From: Methanoregula sp.
GTDB lineage: Archaea; Halobacteriota; Methanomicrobia; Methanomicrobiales; Methanospirillaceae
DNA: 64,000 nucleotides
Assembly (NCBI RefSeq): GCF_023227875.1
Contig: NZ_JALOCH010000004.1
Location: forward strand, 163,359 to 227,358
Direction of reading: 5' to 3'
Made by a program: the position numbers and the translations under genes
Shown: positions 7,386 through 16,240 of the stretch, piece after piece
How positions within the stretch are numbered: the first letter of the stretch is position 1
How the letters are laid out: each line of letters opens with the position of its first letter
The notes under the pieces: model-generated
What the model was told of the DNA's origin: nothing
Database searches by the model: none
What the model saw: only the letters and a program-made list of their open reading frames with translations

Positions 7386-8401
7386 TGTTCAAAGACGCAA
7401 TTATGCAGATTATGGATCAACAGGACCTTGGCGAAGTCGAAGCGGCCGGTCTCATGGATATTATTATGGAGGGTAAGGCAACCCAGGCCCAGATAGGAGC
7501 ATTCCTTGTTGCACTTCAGATGAAAGGCGAGAGCCCACAGGAGATCGCGGCATTCGCCCGGATCATGCGCCGTCATGCGGTCGCGGTCAGGCCGATCACA
7601 ACAGGGATGCTGGTCGATACCTGCGGTACCGGTGGCGATGGCACCCATACGTTCAACATCAGTACGACGGCAGCGTTCGTTGCCGCAGGTGCCGGAGTAC
7701 CGGTCGTCAAGCATGGCAACCGGAGCGTGAGCAGCACCTGCGGTTCGGCGGATGTCCTCTCCGCGCTGGGCGTGAATATCTCTGCTGATCCGCAGACTCA
7801 GGCCCGTATCGTCGAAGAGGTGGGTATCGCATTCCTGTTTGCGCCGCTCCATCACCCGGCCACGCGCCACGTGATGGCGGCCCGCCAGGAGATCGGCTGC
7901 CGGACCGTCTTCAATATCCTCGGCCCGCTCGCAAACCCCGCGGGTGCCCAGGCACAGGTACTGGGTGTCTACCACCCTGACCTGACCCGCACATTGGCAG
8001 AGGTCCTCCGGCTGCTCGGGCTCTCCCGGGCCATGGTGGTCCACGGGGACGGTCTTGACGAGATCACAACAACAGGGGAGACCGTGGTATCGGAACTCAT
8101 CGCCGATACGATCAACACATACACGCTGAACTGCGAGACCTATGGCATTGCCCCTGCCCAACTCCCCGATCTTGCGGGAGGCGATGCGGCAACCAATGCC
8201 CGCATCGTCCGGGAGATTCTTGGTGGCGAACGGGGTGCGGGTCGGGATATCGTACTGATGAATGCGGGCGCTGCGATCTATGTGGGGGGACAGGCACGGG
8301 ACCTGCATGAGGGGATCGCCCGTGCAGTAACCTCTATCGATTCGGGAAATGCCCTCGCTCGGCTGGATGCGCTTGTTGAGGCAACGAGGAGTGCAGCATG
8401 A
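7382..8401 (+). CDS. trpD: Anthranilate phosphoribosyltransferase
   Basis: TrpD transfers phosphoribosyl from PRPP to anthranilate. The 339-residue sequence shows the PRPP-binding glycine-rich segment DTCGTGGDGTHTFNIST and the conserved KHGNRSVSSTCGSADVLSALG. Two consecutive ATGs (7382 and 7385) are possible; the first overlaps the trpG stop as ATGA. It is third in the operon and its TGA overlaps the trpC ATG. Confidence 0.96.
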   Translation: MMFKDAIMQIMDQQDLGEVEAAGLMDIIMEGKATQAQIGAFLVALQMKGESPQEIAAFARIMRRHAVAVRPITTGMLVDTCGTGGDGTHTFNISTTAAFVAAGAGVPVVKHGNRSVSSTCGSADVLSALGVNISADPQTQARIVEEVGIAFLFAPLHHPATRHVMAARQEIGCRTVFNILGPLANPAGAQAQVLGVYHPDLTRTLAEVLRLLGLSRAMVVHGDGLDEITTTGETVVSELIADTINTYTLNCETYGIAPAQLPDLAGGDAATNARIVREILGGERGAGRDIVLMNAGAAIYVGGQARDLHEGIARAVTSIDSGNALARLDALVEATRSAA

Positions 8402-9153
8402 TCCTTGACGATATCATCCGCCGGACAGAAAAACGGGTGGCACAGCTCCCGTCATCATTCCCGGAACCGGCTTCAGAGGGACCCCCGAGCCTCTCCGGTG
8501 CAATACGGGGCAGGAACGGTAAAAATGCAGTCATCGCAGAGATCAAATGTGCATCTCCCAGCGGGGGGATCATCCGCCGCAACGTGGACATGGCCCAGAT
8601 GGCTGGTGTCCTCGCGGGAGCCGGGTGCGTTGCCCTGTCGGTGCTCACCGAACCGTACTTCTTCGGGGGAACGGGACTTGATATCGCACGGGTGAAGACC
8701 ACGGTGGACATCCCGGTGCTCCGCAAGGATTTCATCATCGATGAGCGACAGATCGCAGAATCGAAAGCGCTCGGGGCAGATGCGGTGCTCCTGATTGCAG
8801 CAGTGCTCAAAAAGAACCTGCCGGCATTTGTCGATCTCGCTATGGACTACCACCTCGAACCGCTGGTCGAGGTGCACAATACTGAAGAAGCCGAATCGGC
8901 ACTTTCAACCCGGGCAACACTCATCGGGATCAACAACCGTGACCTTTCTACCATGACGATCAATCGTTCAACAACAAGGCTGCTGTCCGGACAGATCCGG
9001 CCAAAAGGCAGGCTGATCGTATCAGAAAGCGGGATGCGATCCGCTGATGACGTGCGCGAGATGCGGGGATATTGCGACGCGTTCCTCATCGGATCATCGA
9101 TCATGGCAGATGCCCACCCGCGGAAGAAACTGGAGGAGTTCGTATGCGCATAA
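8398..9153 (+). CDS. trpC: Indole-3-glycerol phosphate synthase
   Basis: TrpC closes the indole ring from CdRP, releasing CO2 and water. The 251-residue TIM barrel shows AEIKCASPSGG with the catalytic Lys, VLRKDFIIDERQI, IGINNRDLSTM and VSESGM. It overlaps trpD by ATGA at the front and trpF by ten bases at the back, so translation is likely coupled. It is a single-function enzyme, not fused to TrpF. Confidence 0.95.
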   Translation: MILDDIIRRTEKRVAQLPSSFPEPASEGPPSLSGAIRGRNGKNAVIAEIKCASPSGGIIRRNVDMAQMAGVLAGAGCVALSVLTEPYFFGGTGLDIARVKTTVDIPVLRKDFIIDERQIAESKALGADAVLLIAAVLKKNLPAFVDLAMDYHLEPLVEVHNTEEAESALSTRATLIGINNRDLSTMTINRSTTRLLSGQIRPKGRLIVSESGMRSADDVREMRGYCDAFLIGSSIMADAHPRKKLEEFVCA

Positions 9154-9716
9154 AGATCTGTGGTATCACGAGACCGGAAGATGCACGGTTTGCAGAGAAC
9201 GAAGGCGCCGATGCAATTGGTGTCGTGCTCTTCAGCGACTCGAAACGATCGGTCAGACCTGAACGGGCGCGGGAAATTTTCCATGCGGTCGGGCCGTTTA
9301 CCGCAACTGTTGCCGTAACTCATACGAACTCGGAAGACGATCTCGCGCAGATCATTGCACTGGATCCCGCCGCGATCCAGATCTTCCACCCGTTCGTATT
9401 CGATTCACACCCAGGCCCGAAGGTGATCCGGGTGATCGCCCGGGGCGACCCGCTGCCGGATGACTGCGACGCGGTTATCGTGGACGAGAGCCACGGGGGC
9501 GGGAAGCAGTTCGACCTTGGGCATGCACGGGAGACCGTCAGGAGATCGCACGTGCCGGTTATCCTCGCGGGAGGACTGGCTCCGGAGAATGTCGGCAGGG
9601 CGATCCGGGAAATCGGTCCATACGCAGTGGACGTAGCAAGCGGGGTTGAGGTATCCCCGGGGATCAAGGACCACGAAAAAGTACGGGCGTTTATCGCCGC
9701 ATGCAGGAGTTATTGA
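9144..9716 (+). CDS. trpF: Phosphoribosylanthranilate isomerase
   Basis: TrpF performs the Amadori rearrangement of PRA to CdRP. The start MRIKICGITRPEDA is the canonical TrpF N-terminus with the catalytic Cys in KICGIT; the general acid Asp probably lies in VIVDESHGGG. A GGAGG-like site (tggaggag) sits seven bases before ATG 9144, inside the end of trpC. Length is 190 residues, slightly short but within the family range. It is followed after one base by trpB. Confidence 0.94.
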   Translation: MRIKICGITRPEDARFAENEGADAIGVVLFSDSKRSVRPERAREIFHAVGPFTATVAVTHTNSEDDLAQIIALDPAAIQIFHPFVFDSHPGPKVIRVIARGDPLPDDCDAVIVDESHGGGKQFDLGHARETVRRSHVPVILAGGLAPENVGRAIREIGPYAVDVASGVEVSPGIKDHEKVRAFIAACRSY

Positions 9717-9717
9717 C

Positions 9718-10893
9718 ATGACAACGAAAGGACGATACGGCGATTACGGCGGACAATACGTCTCGGAAACACTGATGAACGCCTTACTCGAACTCGAAAC
9801 AGCGTACGAAAACATTGAGATGGACAGGGCATTCGCAGCCGATCTCGCCGCGCTCCAGAAGGAGTATGCCGGCAGGGAGACCCCACTCACGTTCTGCCCG
9901 AATGCATCACGGGAGATCGGGTGCAAAATCTACCTGAAACGCGAGGATCTCGTGCACGGGGGTTCACATAAACTGAACAACACCCTCGGGCAGGCCCTGC
10001 TGGCAAAACGCATGGGCAAGAAGCGGCTGATCGCCGAGACGGGTGCCGGGCAGCACGGTGTCGCCACCGCCATTGTCGGGGCGGCACTCGGGATGCCGGT
10101 GGAGGTCTACATGGGAGAGGTCGATACCCGGCGACAGGCCCTCAATGTCTTCCGTATGGAACTGATGGGTGCAAAAGTGATCCCGGTTAAATCCGGGACC
10201 AGGACCCTGAAGGATGCGATCAACGAGGCGCTCCGGGACTGGGTCGCAAACGTGCGGGATACCTATTACCTGATCGGTTCTGTTGTGGGACCGCACCCCT
10301 ATCCCCTGATGGTCCGGGACTTCCAGTCGGTAATCGGAAGGGAGACCCGCCAGCAGGTCCTGAAAAAGGAGGGACGGCTCCCGGATACGGTCGTTGCCTG
10401 TGTCGGTGGCGGGTCCAATGCGATGGGGATCTTCTACCCGTTCGTCAAAGACGACGTGGAGTTGATTGGTGTAGAGGCGGGGGGCAAAGGTGTTGAGACC
10501 GGCGAGCACTCGGCTACGCTCTGTGCCGGTGAGCCCGGGGTGCTGCACGGTGCTCTCTCCTACCTGCTGCAGGATGCCCACGGGCAGGTGCTCCCAACCC
10601 ACAGCATCTCCGCGGGTCTCGACTACCCGGGGGTAGGCCCCGAGCATTCGATGCTGAAGGACAGTCACCGGGTCTCCTATGCCGCGGCCAATGATCCGGA
10701 AGTGCTCGAAGCATTCAGGTTCCTCTCCCGGTCCGAGGGCATCATCCCGGCGCTCGAATCGGCACATGCTCTTGCGTACGTCATGACGAACCGGGACCGG
10801 TTCGATCGGGACGATATTGTTGTTATAAACCTCTCCGGCCGGGGGGACAAGGATGTGGCGGAAGTGGCACGGATGCAAGGGTGTGAGGTATGA
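9718..10893 (+). CDS. trpB: Tryptophan synthase beta chain
   Basis: TrpB condenses indole and serine using PLP. The 391-residue protein starts MTTKGRYGDYGGQYV, as TrpB1-type enzymes do, and has the PLP Lys in HGGSHKLNNTLGQ, the phosphate-binding CVGGGSNAMG and the end segment LSGRGDKD. It is the TrpB1 type (with partner TrpA), not the longer TrpB2. The stop overlaps the trpA ATG by four bases. Confidence 0.97.
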   Translation: MTTKGRYGDYGGQYVSETLMNALLELETAYENIEMDRAFAADLAALQKEYAGRETPLTFCPNASREIGCKIYLKREDLVHGGSHKLNNTLGQALLAKRMGKKRLIAETGAGQHGVATAIVGAALGMPVEVYMGEVDTRRQALNVFRMELMGAKVIPVKSGTRTLKDAINEALRDWVANVRDTYYLIGSVVGPHPYPLMVRDFQSVIGRETRQQVLKKEGRLPDTVVACVGGGSNAMGIFYPFVKDDVELIGVEAGGKGVETGEHSATLCAGEPGVLHGALSYLLQDAHGQVLPTHSISAGLDYPGVGPEHSMLKDSHRVSYAAANDPEVLEAFRFLSRSEGIIPALESAHALAYVMTNRDRFDRDDIVVINLSGRGDKDVAEVARMQGCEV

Positions 10894-11696
10894 GCCGAAT
10901 CGATACGGTGTTTGAAACACCCGGAAAGACTGCTTTTATCGGGTTTACCGTTGCTGGAGATCCCGACGTTGCGACATCCCTCCGGATTGCAAAAGCGCTC
11001 ATTGACGGCGGTACCGATATCCTCGAACTCGGCGTGCCGTTCTCGGATCCTGTTGCCGACGGACCCACCATCCAGCTGGCGGACGAGCGTGCACTTGCTG
11101 CCGGCACAACACCGGATACCATCTTCAGGCTGGTAAAAGAGATACGGGCATATTCCGGTGTCCCGATTGTCTTCCTGACATACTACAATATCGTGTACCG
11201 GAGGGGTATCGAACGGTTCTATCAAGAGGCCCGCGAAGCGGGTGTAGACGGAATCCTCGTTGCTGACATGCCGGTTGAAGAATCCGAAGAAGTCACAATG
11301 ATTGCCGCCCGGTATGGCATCGATCCCATATTCCTCATCACCCAGACAACCAGCGATGAACGAATCCGGAAGATCGCAGCACCGGCACGCGGGTATCTCT
11401 ATCTCGTTTCCGTACTCGGAGTGACGGGCGTAAGGGCCGAGGTCTCTGCCGGGGCCATCGACCTCCTGCACCGGGTCCGCAAGCACACGGATCTCCCGCT
11501 GGCGCTCGGTTTTGGCATATCAACACCCGGCCATGCAGCAACGTGTGCTGCCGCCGGTGCCGATGGCGTGATAGTCGGGAGCGCAATTGTTGATATCATC
11601 GGATCAAACCTTGGTAATCCCGGGGTAATGGGGCAGAAGCTCAGGGAGTATGTCGTGCAGATGAAGCAGGCAACAGGATCCGCAGGACGGAAATAA
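10890..11696 (+). CDS. trpA: Tryptophan synthase alpha chain
   Basis: TrpA cleaves indole-3-glycerol phosphate to indole, which is channelled to TrpB. Of 268 residues, the catalytic Glu lies in ILELGVPFSDPVADGP and the Asp in GILVADMPVEE; the phosphate-binding loops GFGIST and ADGVIVGSAIV are present. It is the last gene of the operon, whose order trpEGDCFBA is complete for the pathway from chorismate. A T-rich stretch follows about 15 bases after the stop. Confidence 0.97.
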   Translation: MSRIDTVFETPGKTAFIGFTVAGDPDVATSLRIAKALIDGGTDILELGVPFSDPVADGPTIQLADERALAAGTTPDTIFRLVKEIRAYSGVPIVFLTYYNIVYRRGIERFYQEAREAGVDGILVADMPVEESEEVTMIAARYGIDPIFLITQTTSDERIRKIAAPARGYLYLVSVLGVTGVRAEVSAGAIDLLHRVRKHTDLPLALGFGISTPGHAATCAAAGADGVIVGSAIVDIIGSNLGNPGVMGQKLREYVVQMKQATGSAGRK

Positions 11697-11708
11697 TCCC
11701 CGTTAACC

Positions 11709-11720
11709 TATCTTTTTTAT
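11709..11720 (+). terminator. T-rich sequence after trpA, probable terminator or next TATA element
   Basis: The sequence TATCTTTTTTAT follows the trpA stop by about 13 bases. Archaeal polymerase stops at T-runs without needing a hairpin, so this can end the trp transcript. The same bases could serve as a TATA element for the lipoprotein gene that starts at 11753. Confidence 0.4.
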
Positions 11721-11752
11721 CCCGTGCCTTCCAACGATATCGTGGATTTATC

Positions 11753-12316
11753 ATGATGTCCAGAAAGGGTATTTTTATAATTCTTGGGGCCTGCATCATC
11801 GCAGGACTTCTCATCGCAGGATGTACACAACCGCAGGCACCAGCCACGGTCCAGACCACGGCACCTTCGGGGATTACTGTCGCTCCTGCTGAACCTGCAG
11901 CACCTGTCGGTGAAACAATCGTTGGCATGGCAAACCCGGCATCCGTCAACTGTGGCGCCCTCGGAGGTGCAACCGACATCAGGACCGCCGCTGATGGTGG
12001 AGAGTACGGCATGTGCACATTCACCAACGGGACAACCTGTGAGGAATGGGCGCTCTTCCGCGGTGAAGGATGCAAGGCACATATTGACACTGCGGCAACA
12101 ACTGCAGCCTCCGAAGGTATGGCAAACCCGGCATCGGTCAACTGTGGTACTCTTGGTGGAAAAACCGACATCAAGACCGCCGCTGATGGTGGCGAATATG
12201 GCATGTGCACGTTCACCAATGGGACAACCTGCGAGGAGTGGGCACTCTTCCGTGGTGAAGGCTGCAAACCTTACGATGGGAACGTTGTCGCTCCGGCAAC
12301 CACCGCTTCTCAATAA
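11753..12316 (+). CDS. Secreted lipoprotein with two DUF333 domains
   Basis: The N-terminus has a basic residue, a hydrophobic core and the lipobox LIAGC at about residues 21-25, so the mature protein is expected to be lipid-anchored outside the cell. Two nearly identical DUF333 (PF03891) units follow, at about 58-107 and 121-170. Each starts MANPASVNCG and carries GGEYGMCTF and CEEWALFRGEGC. The four Cys per unit may form disulfides. The domain occurs as single copies in bacterial putative hemolysin-like proteins, but its function is unknown. High identity between the two copies indicates a recent internal duplication. Confidence 0.85.
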   Translation: MMSRKGIFIILGACIIAGLLIAGCTQPQAPATVQTTAPSGITVAPAEPAAPVGETIVGMANPASVNCGALGGATDIRTAADGGEYGMCTFTNGTTCEEWALFRGEGCKAHIDTAATTAASEGMANPASVNCGTLGGKTDIKTAADGGEYGMCTFTNGTTCEEWALFRGEGCKPYDGNVVAPATTASQ

Positions 12317-12334
12317 TCTGTCAAATCCACAAGA

Positions 12335-12859
12335 CTACTCAACGGCATCCCCGCGGTACCCGTGTGCCGCAAGGATGCCGATGACCTTTTTCACCCATGC
12401 CGGATCGTTCTTACCCTGAAGATGGGGATGGGGAATTGCCACAATCTGTTCGTTCCAGAGCCGGGCGAGCGTCTCATCGGAAGTGCTGATCTCACCAGCC
12501 CCGATCACTTTACCTGATAACCGGTTATCAGCATCATACACCAGCATCCGGTAACACCGGAACCCGCGGCAGACCTGAGGGCGGCTGTCATAAATAGTGC
12601 AGATAAACCCGTTACCCCCCCGGTTACGACACAGAAACGGGCAGGGCCTTTTCCCGGCAGGTGCAGCGGAGTCAGATGGTGAGGAGTATCGATCAGACAC
12701 TTCATCCGCATAATCCCTGTCCACATGGACCGGGAACAGGTCGCGGGTCAGGGAATACCGGCAATAATAATCACGGTCATTCAGCTGGCGCTCGATAGTA
12801 ATGAACGAACCGAAACTTGAACAGCATTTTCCGCAGGAATCACAGGTAAAATCTGCCAT
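12335..12859 (-). CDS. YkgJ-type cysteine cluster protein
   Basis: The 174-residue protein has the family signature CDSCGKCCSSFG at the N-terminus, a second Cys pair in CPFLCRNRGGNGFICTIY, and the typical RPQVCRGFRCYR. This is the CxxCxxCC family (PF03692), thought to bind a zinc or iron-sulfur cluster; its role is not settled. I start at the ATG at 12859 because residues before it look random and the family begins close to the CxxCxxCC motif. It is convergent with the DUF333 lipoprotein. Confidence 0.8.
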   Translation of the reverse strand: MADFTCDSCGKCCSSFGSFITIERQLNDRDYYCRYSLTRDLFPVHVDRDYADEVSDRYSSPSDSAAPAGKRPCPFLCRNRGGNGFICTIYDSRPQVCRGFRCYRMLVYDADNRLSGKVIGAGEISTSDETLARLWNEQIVAIPHPHLQGKNDPAWVKKVIGILAAHGYRGDAVE

Positions 12860-12984
12860 ATCCTGATCGTTCGTATGACGGGTATGCTGATAAAGGCACA
12901 ATGTTCCTGCGAATCTTTTTGTGGCAACCGGCCAACATACCTGACAGTCGGTTACCTGATTCGCACGTAAAGGAGAATACACTC

Positions 12985-13410
12985 ATGGCAAAGAAAAGAA
13001 TCCTCTTCATCTGCACGGCCAATGCCGCCCGCTCCCAGATGGCAGAAGGGCTGCTCCGTGCACGGTACGGCAACCGGTACGAGGTATACAGTGCCGGCAC
13101 CCGCCAGTCGAAAGTGAGCACCCGGGCGATTGCCGTGATGCAGGAGATCGGGATTGACATTTCCCATCACCGGTCAAAAACCATTGATGAAGTCTCCGGA
13201 ACCCCATTCGATCTCGCGGTAACGCTCTGTGACAATGCCCACGCCATCTGCCCGGTTGTGCATAATGCAACAAAGACGATCCACCGGGGATTCACCGATC
13301 CCCACCTCACACCCGGGACTAACGAAGAGATCCTCAACGGCTACCGGTGCGTCAGGGATGAAATCGCCGCATGGATCGATACCACCTTCGGAACTGCGGG
13401 AATATACTGA
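12985..13410 (+). CDS. arsC: Arsenate reductase / low-molecular-weight phosphatase family protein
   Basis: The protein (141 residues) has the P-loop CTANAARS (CX5R) near the N-terminus and the family Asp in the FTDPHL segment. Cys residues in LCDNAHAICP are placed as the redox pair (C-x6-C) of thioredoxin-linked ArsC. That supports arsenate reduction over pure tyrosine-phosphate hydrolysis. A strong ribosome site AAAGGAGA precedes the ATG at 12985, which decides the start. No arsB, acr3 or arsR lies nearby, so the assignment rests on sequence alone. Confidence 0.8.
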   Translation: MAKKRILFICTANAARSQMAEGLLRARYGNRYEVYSAGTRQSKVSTRAIAVMQEIGIDISHHRSKTIDEVSGTPFDLAVTLCDNAHAICPVVHNATKTIHRGFTDPHLTPGTNEEILNGYRCVRDEIAAWIDTTFGTAGIY

Positions 13411-13478
13411 CGACCGGCAACATGTGACAACAACATTGATGAGATACCATCGCGTTCAATGAATCAGGGCTGTAAAAA

Positions 13479-14693
13479 ATGAAACGGGGAAAAAAGGGAG
13501 ATATATACTCAGAATCCCTCGAACTTCACAGGAAGCACCGGGGCAAGATCGAAGTCTATTCCAAGGTCCCCGTTACCACCCGTCATGAACTCTCCCTTGC
13601 ATACACCCCGGGCGTTGCAGAGGTCTGCCGGGAGATCCATAAGGACAAAGACCTTGCGTACAAATACACCCTCAAGGCCAACACCATCGCCATCGTGACC
13701 GATGGTTCCCGGGTGCTCTCGCTTGGAAACATCGGGGGGTACGCCGCAATACCCGTCATGGAGGGAAAAGCCCTCCTGTTCAAGAAATTGGCCGGGATCG
13801 ATGCATTCCCCCTCTGTTTTGAGCGGTACCACATGGAGTTTGCCGATGATATTAAGAATATCGCCCCCGTATTTGGCGGGATTGCCCTTGAGGACATCGC
13901 GGCGCCACGGTGTTTCGAACTCGAAGAGTCATTGCAGGGGATCGGGATCCCGGTAATGCACGACGACCAGCACGGGACGGCAGTCGTGGTCCTTGCTGCC
14001 CTCCTCAATGCGTGCAGGGTGACGAAAAAGAAGTTCGAGGACTTAAATATCGTCGTAAGCGGTGCAGGGGCAGCCGGGTATGCGATAACAAGGATGCTCA
14101 AATGCATCGGCTACAATCCCGACCTCTGCAGCAGCGTCAGGGATATCATTGTCTGCGACAGGAACGGGATCATCCACCGGCACCGTGATGGCCTGTACGC
14201 CAACAAATACAAGTTCATCATCGCTGAAGAGACCAATAAGGCCGGGCGGACCGGCACGCTTGCCGATGCCATGAAAGGCGCCGATGTCTGTATTGGCGTA
14301 TCGGTGCCGGGGATCATCACGCCGTCCATGGTCCGTTCGATGAACAAGGACTCGATCATCTTTGCCCTTGCCCATCCCATGCCGGAGATACTTCCCGCGG
14401 ACGCACTGCAGGCAGGAGCGGCCATCGTAGGTACGGGGCGGAACGATTTCCCTAACCAGATCAACTATGCTCTTGCATTTCCCGGGATCTTCAGGGGAGC
14501 ACTCGATGCCCGGGCAACGCGGATATCCGACGAGATGAAAGTCGCGGCAGCGCATGCCCTTGCGGATTACGTGAAGCGGCCCGGAAAGACCCGGATCCTC
14601 CCCTCGGTCCTCAACCGCCAGGTGGTAACTGCGGTGGCCGAAGCAGTCAGAAAAGCAGCAGTAGCAAGCGGGTGCGCCCGTGCGATCACGTAA
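13479..14693 (+). CDS. NAD(P)-dependent malic enzyme
   Basis: The 404-residue protein converts malate to pyruvate and CO2. It shows the malic-enzyme N-terminal domain (LSLAYTPGVAEVCREI, TDGSRVLSLGNIGG) and the divalent-metal and catalytic region FEDIAAPRCFELEE-like (here LEDIAAPRCFELE), followed by HDDQHGTAVV. The Rossmann fold VVSGAGAAGYAI is NAD(P)-binding, and the end segment GTGRNDFPNQINYALAFPGI is typical. It is the short prokaryotic form without a phosphotransacetylase domain. Cofactor preference cannot be read with confidence. It stands alone between arsC and truA. Confidence 0.9.
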   Translation: MKRGKKGDIYSESLELHRKHRGKIEVYSKVPVTTRHELSLAYTPGVAEVCREIHKDKDLAYKYTLKANTIAIVTDGSRVLSLGNIGGYAAIPVMEGKALLFKKLAGIDAFPLCFERYHMEFADDIKNIAPVFGGIALEDIAAPRCFELEESLQGIGIPVMHDDQHGTAVVVLAALLNACRVTKKKFEDLNIVVSGAGAAGYAITRMLKCIGYNPDLCSSVRDIIVCDRNGIIHRHRDGLYANKYKFIIAEETNKAGRTGTLADAMKGADVCIGVSVPGIITPSMVRSMNKDSIIFALAHPMPEILPADALQAGAAIVGTGRNDFPNQINYALAFPGIFRGALDARATRISDEMKVAAAHALADYVKRPGKTRILPSVLNRQVVTAVAEAVRKAAVASGCARAIT

Positions 14694-14736
14694 GATCACT
14701 AAAAGAGGCAGGTGTATCAGGTACGTTGCCCGGTTT

Positions 14737-15525
14737 TTAACCGGGCCTCATCACCCGGCATACGTTCCCCATCAGTGCATGATGCCGGGACAGTTGTTCA
14801 AGGAACAGGGTACTACGTTCACCCGCAGGCATCGGCGTCCAGCTGATACCGCAGTCCGTGTCCCAGAGGATCAGGCCCTCGGAGGGGGCGGGCTGGAGGG
14901 GCTTTTTCGCTTCCGCTGTCAGGAGTTCATCGATAGAATTCTCTCCTGATTCGCCGTTCCCGACCCGGAGCAGGGAGGCAGCCATGCTGCGGACCTGGTG
15001 CCACAAGAAACTCTCGGCGGTCACTTCAAAGTACACAAAACCGCCCTCCTCGGCAACCGTGGCGGCAAGGACGGTCCTGTACGGGTTCTTACCCTCGAGA
15101 CGGGCGAAGTTGGTAAAATTATGGTTACCGACAAACCTGCCTGCTGCCTGTGCCATCGGTTCGATATGAGAGGGAGGGTCGGTAAAGTAATACCGGTACG
15201 TCCGCTTCTTCGCATCGTACCGCGGGTGAAACGCAGGGAGTACTTCCGCATACCCGGTACACCAGCAGTCAGGAGGGAGCTGGGTGTTGATGGTGCGGAC
15301 GGCCCGGTCCGGGGCGGGAGTCGTTAAGGCCATCACCTGCCCGGTTGCATGAACACCGCGATCAGTCCTGCCCGCCGACAGGAACCCGGCTTCCCTCCAG
15401 TCATCAAAGAGGCTGAGCCGCTGGCAGGCAGCGATGAACTCCCCTTCCACCGTCCGGTGGGAGGCCTGCATCTGCGATCCGAAAAACCTGCTGCCCATGT
15501 ACGAGACCCGGAACGCGAGCCTCAC
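14737..15525 (-). CDS. truA: tRNA pseudouridine synthase A
   Basis: TruA makes pseudouridine at positions 38-40 of the tRNA anticodon arm. The catalytic Asp is in SAGRTDRGVHATGQV and the other family motifs are KRTYRYYF and FLWHQVRSMAASLL. I choose the GTG at 15525, giving an N-terminus MRLAFRVSYMGSRFFGSQ in line with the family and a GTGA overlap with the upstream PHP gene. An ATG at 15567 would add 14 unconserved residues and a 46-base overlap. Confidence 0.92.
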   Translation of the reverse strand: MRLAFRVSYMGSRFFGSQMQASHRTVEGEFIAACQRLSLFDDWREAGFLSAGRTDRGVHATGQVMALTTPAPDRAVRTINTQLPPDCWCTGYAEVLPAFHPRYDAKKRTYRYYFTDPPSHIEPMAQAAGRFVGNHNFTNFARLEGKNPYRTVLAATVAEEGGFVYFEVTAESFLWHQVRSMAASLLRVGNGESGENSIDELLTAEAKKPLQPAPSEGLILWDTDCGISWTPMPAGERSTLFLEQLSRHHALMGNVCRVMRPG

Positions 15526-16199
15526 CGGAGCTGCATGTGCCGGGTGATCCTCTTGATCTTTCTCCATGTGTTGTTGATGGACTGGCGCGTATAGGTGCGC
15601 AGCGGTGTCTTCCTGCCGCCACAGGATACTCTCCCGGCCTGGATTGCCTCAAGGATTGCGGGGACATTCTTCTCCGCTTCAATGTAGGTCCTGCCGAATC
15701 CGACAAACTTTGCGTTATGGGCATCGCTCCCGCCAACGCACGGTTTACCCAGCCGTTTTGCGATACGGGCCGCTTTCTTGTTTGCCGAGCCGACGATATA
15801 CCGGCTGTTGAACACCTCGACCGCGTCCACTACGTTCATACCGGCTTTCTTCCTGCGGGCAACCCCGTGCCGCCAGACATGGTACGGGTGAGGGAGGATC
15901 GCGATGGCACCCATCCTTCTGGCTATACTGACCGTGGCCACCACATCGAGACCTGCGGGGATGATCTCCGTGACGCCGAGCACCAGCAGGTGGCCCTGCT
16001 TTGTCGAGACCTCGATGCCGGGGATCACCAGAACGGTTGTCGGGACCGTCAGGGCTTTTATTGCCCCGTCCACAGAATCGTGGTCGGTGATCGCGATCGC
16101 GTCAAGCCCCTCGGCCTCGGCCTGCCGGAGGATCTCCTCGACACTGCTCTCACCGTCCTTGGAATAATTCGTATGCACGTGCAGATCGCAGGCAAGCAT
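15522..16199 (-). CDS. PHP-domain metal-dependent phosphoesterase
   Basis: The 225-residue protein shows all four PHP metal-binding motifs: DLHVHTNYSKDG at the start, AITDHDSVDG, LPHPYHVWRHG and GSDAHNAKFVG. Such stand-alone PHP proteins hydrolyse phosphoesters such as nucleoside 3',5'-bisphosphates or histidinol phosphate; the substrate here is not known. It overlaps truA by four bases and probably shares its message. A TATA-like region lies in the 41-base divergent gap with the next gene. Confidence 0.85.
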   Translation of the reverse strand: MLACDLHVHTNYSKDGESSVEEILRQAEAEGLDAIAITDHDSVDGAIKALTVPTTVLVIPGIEVSTKQGHLLVLGVTEIIPAGLDVVATVSIARRMGAIAILPHPYHVWRHGVARRKKAGMNVVDAVEVFNSRYIVGSANKKAARIAKRLGKPCVGGSDAHNAKFVGFGRTYIEAEKNVPAILEAIQAGRVSCGGRKTPLRTYTRQSINNTWRKIKRITRHMQLR

Positions 16200-16240
16200 C
16201 TGATCATAGTGTTTTTATCTCTCTGGTATTAAGGAAACTT

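Noticed and set aside
5746..8308. Long minus-strand frames (348 and 359 codons) opposite trpE and trpGD
   Set aside because: They are antisense shadows of strongly conserved trp genes, rich in His, Arg and Asp from reversed codons.
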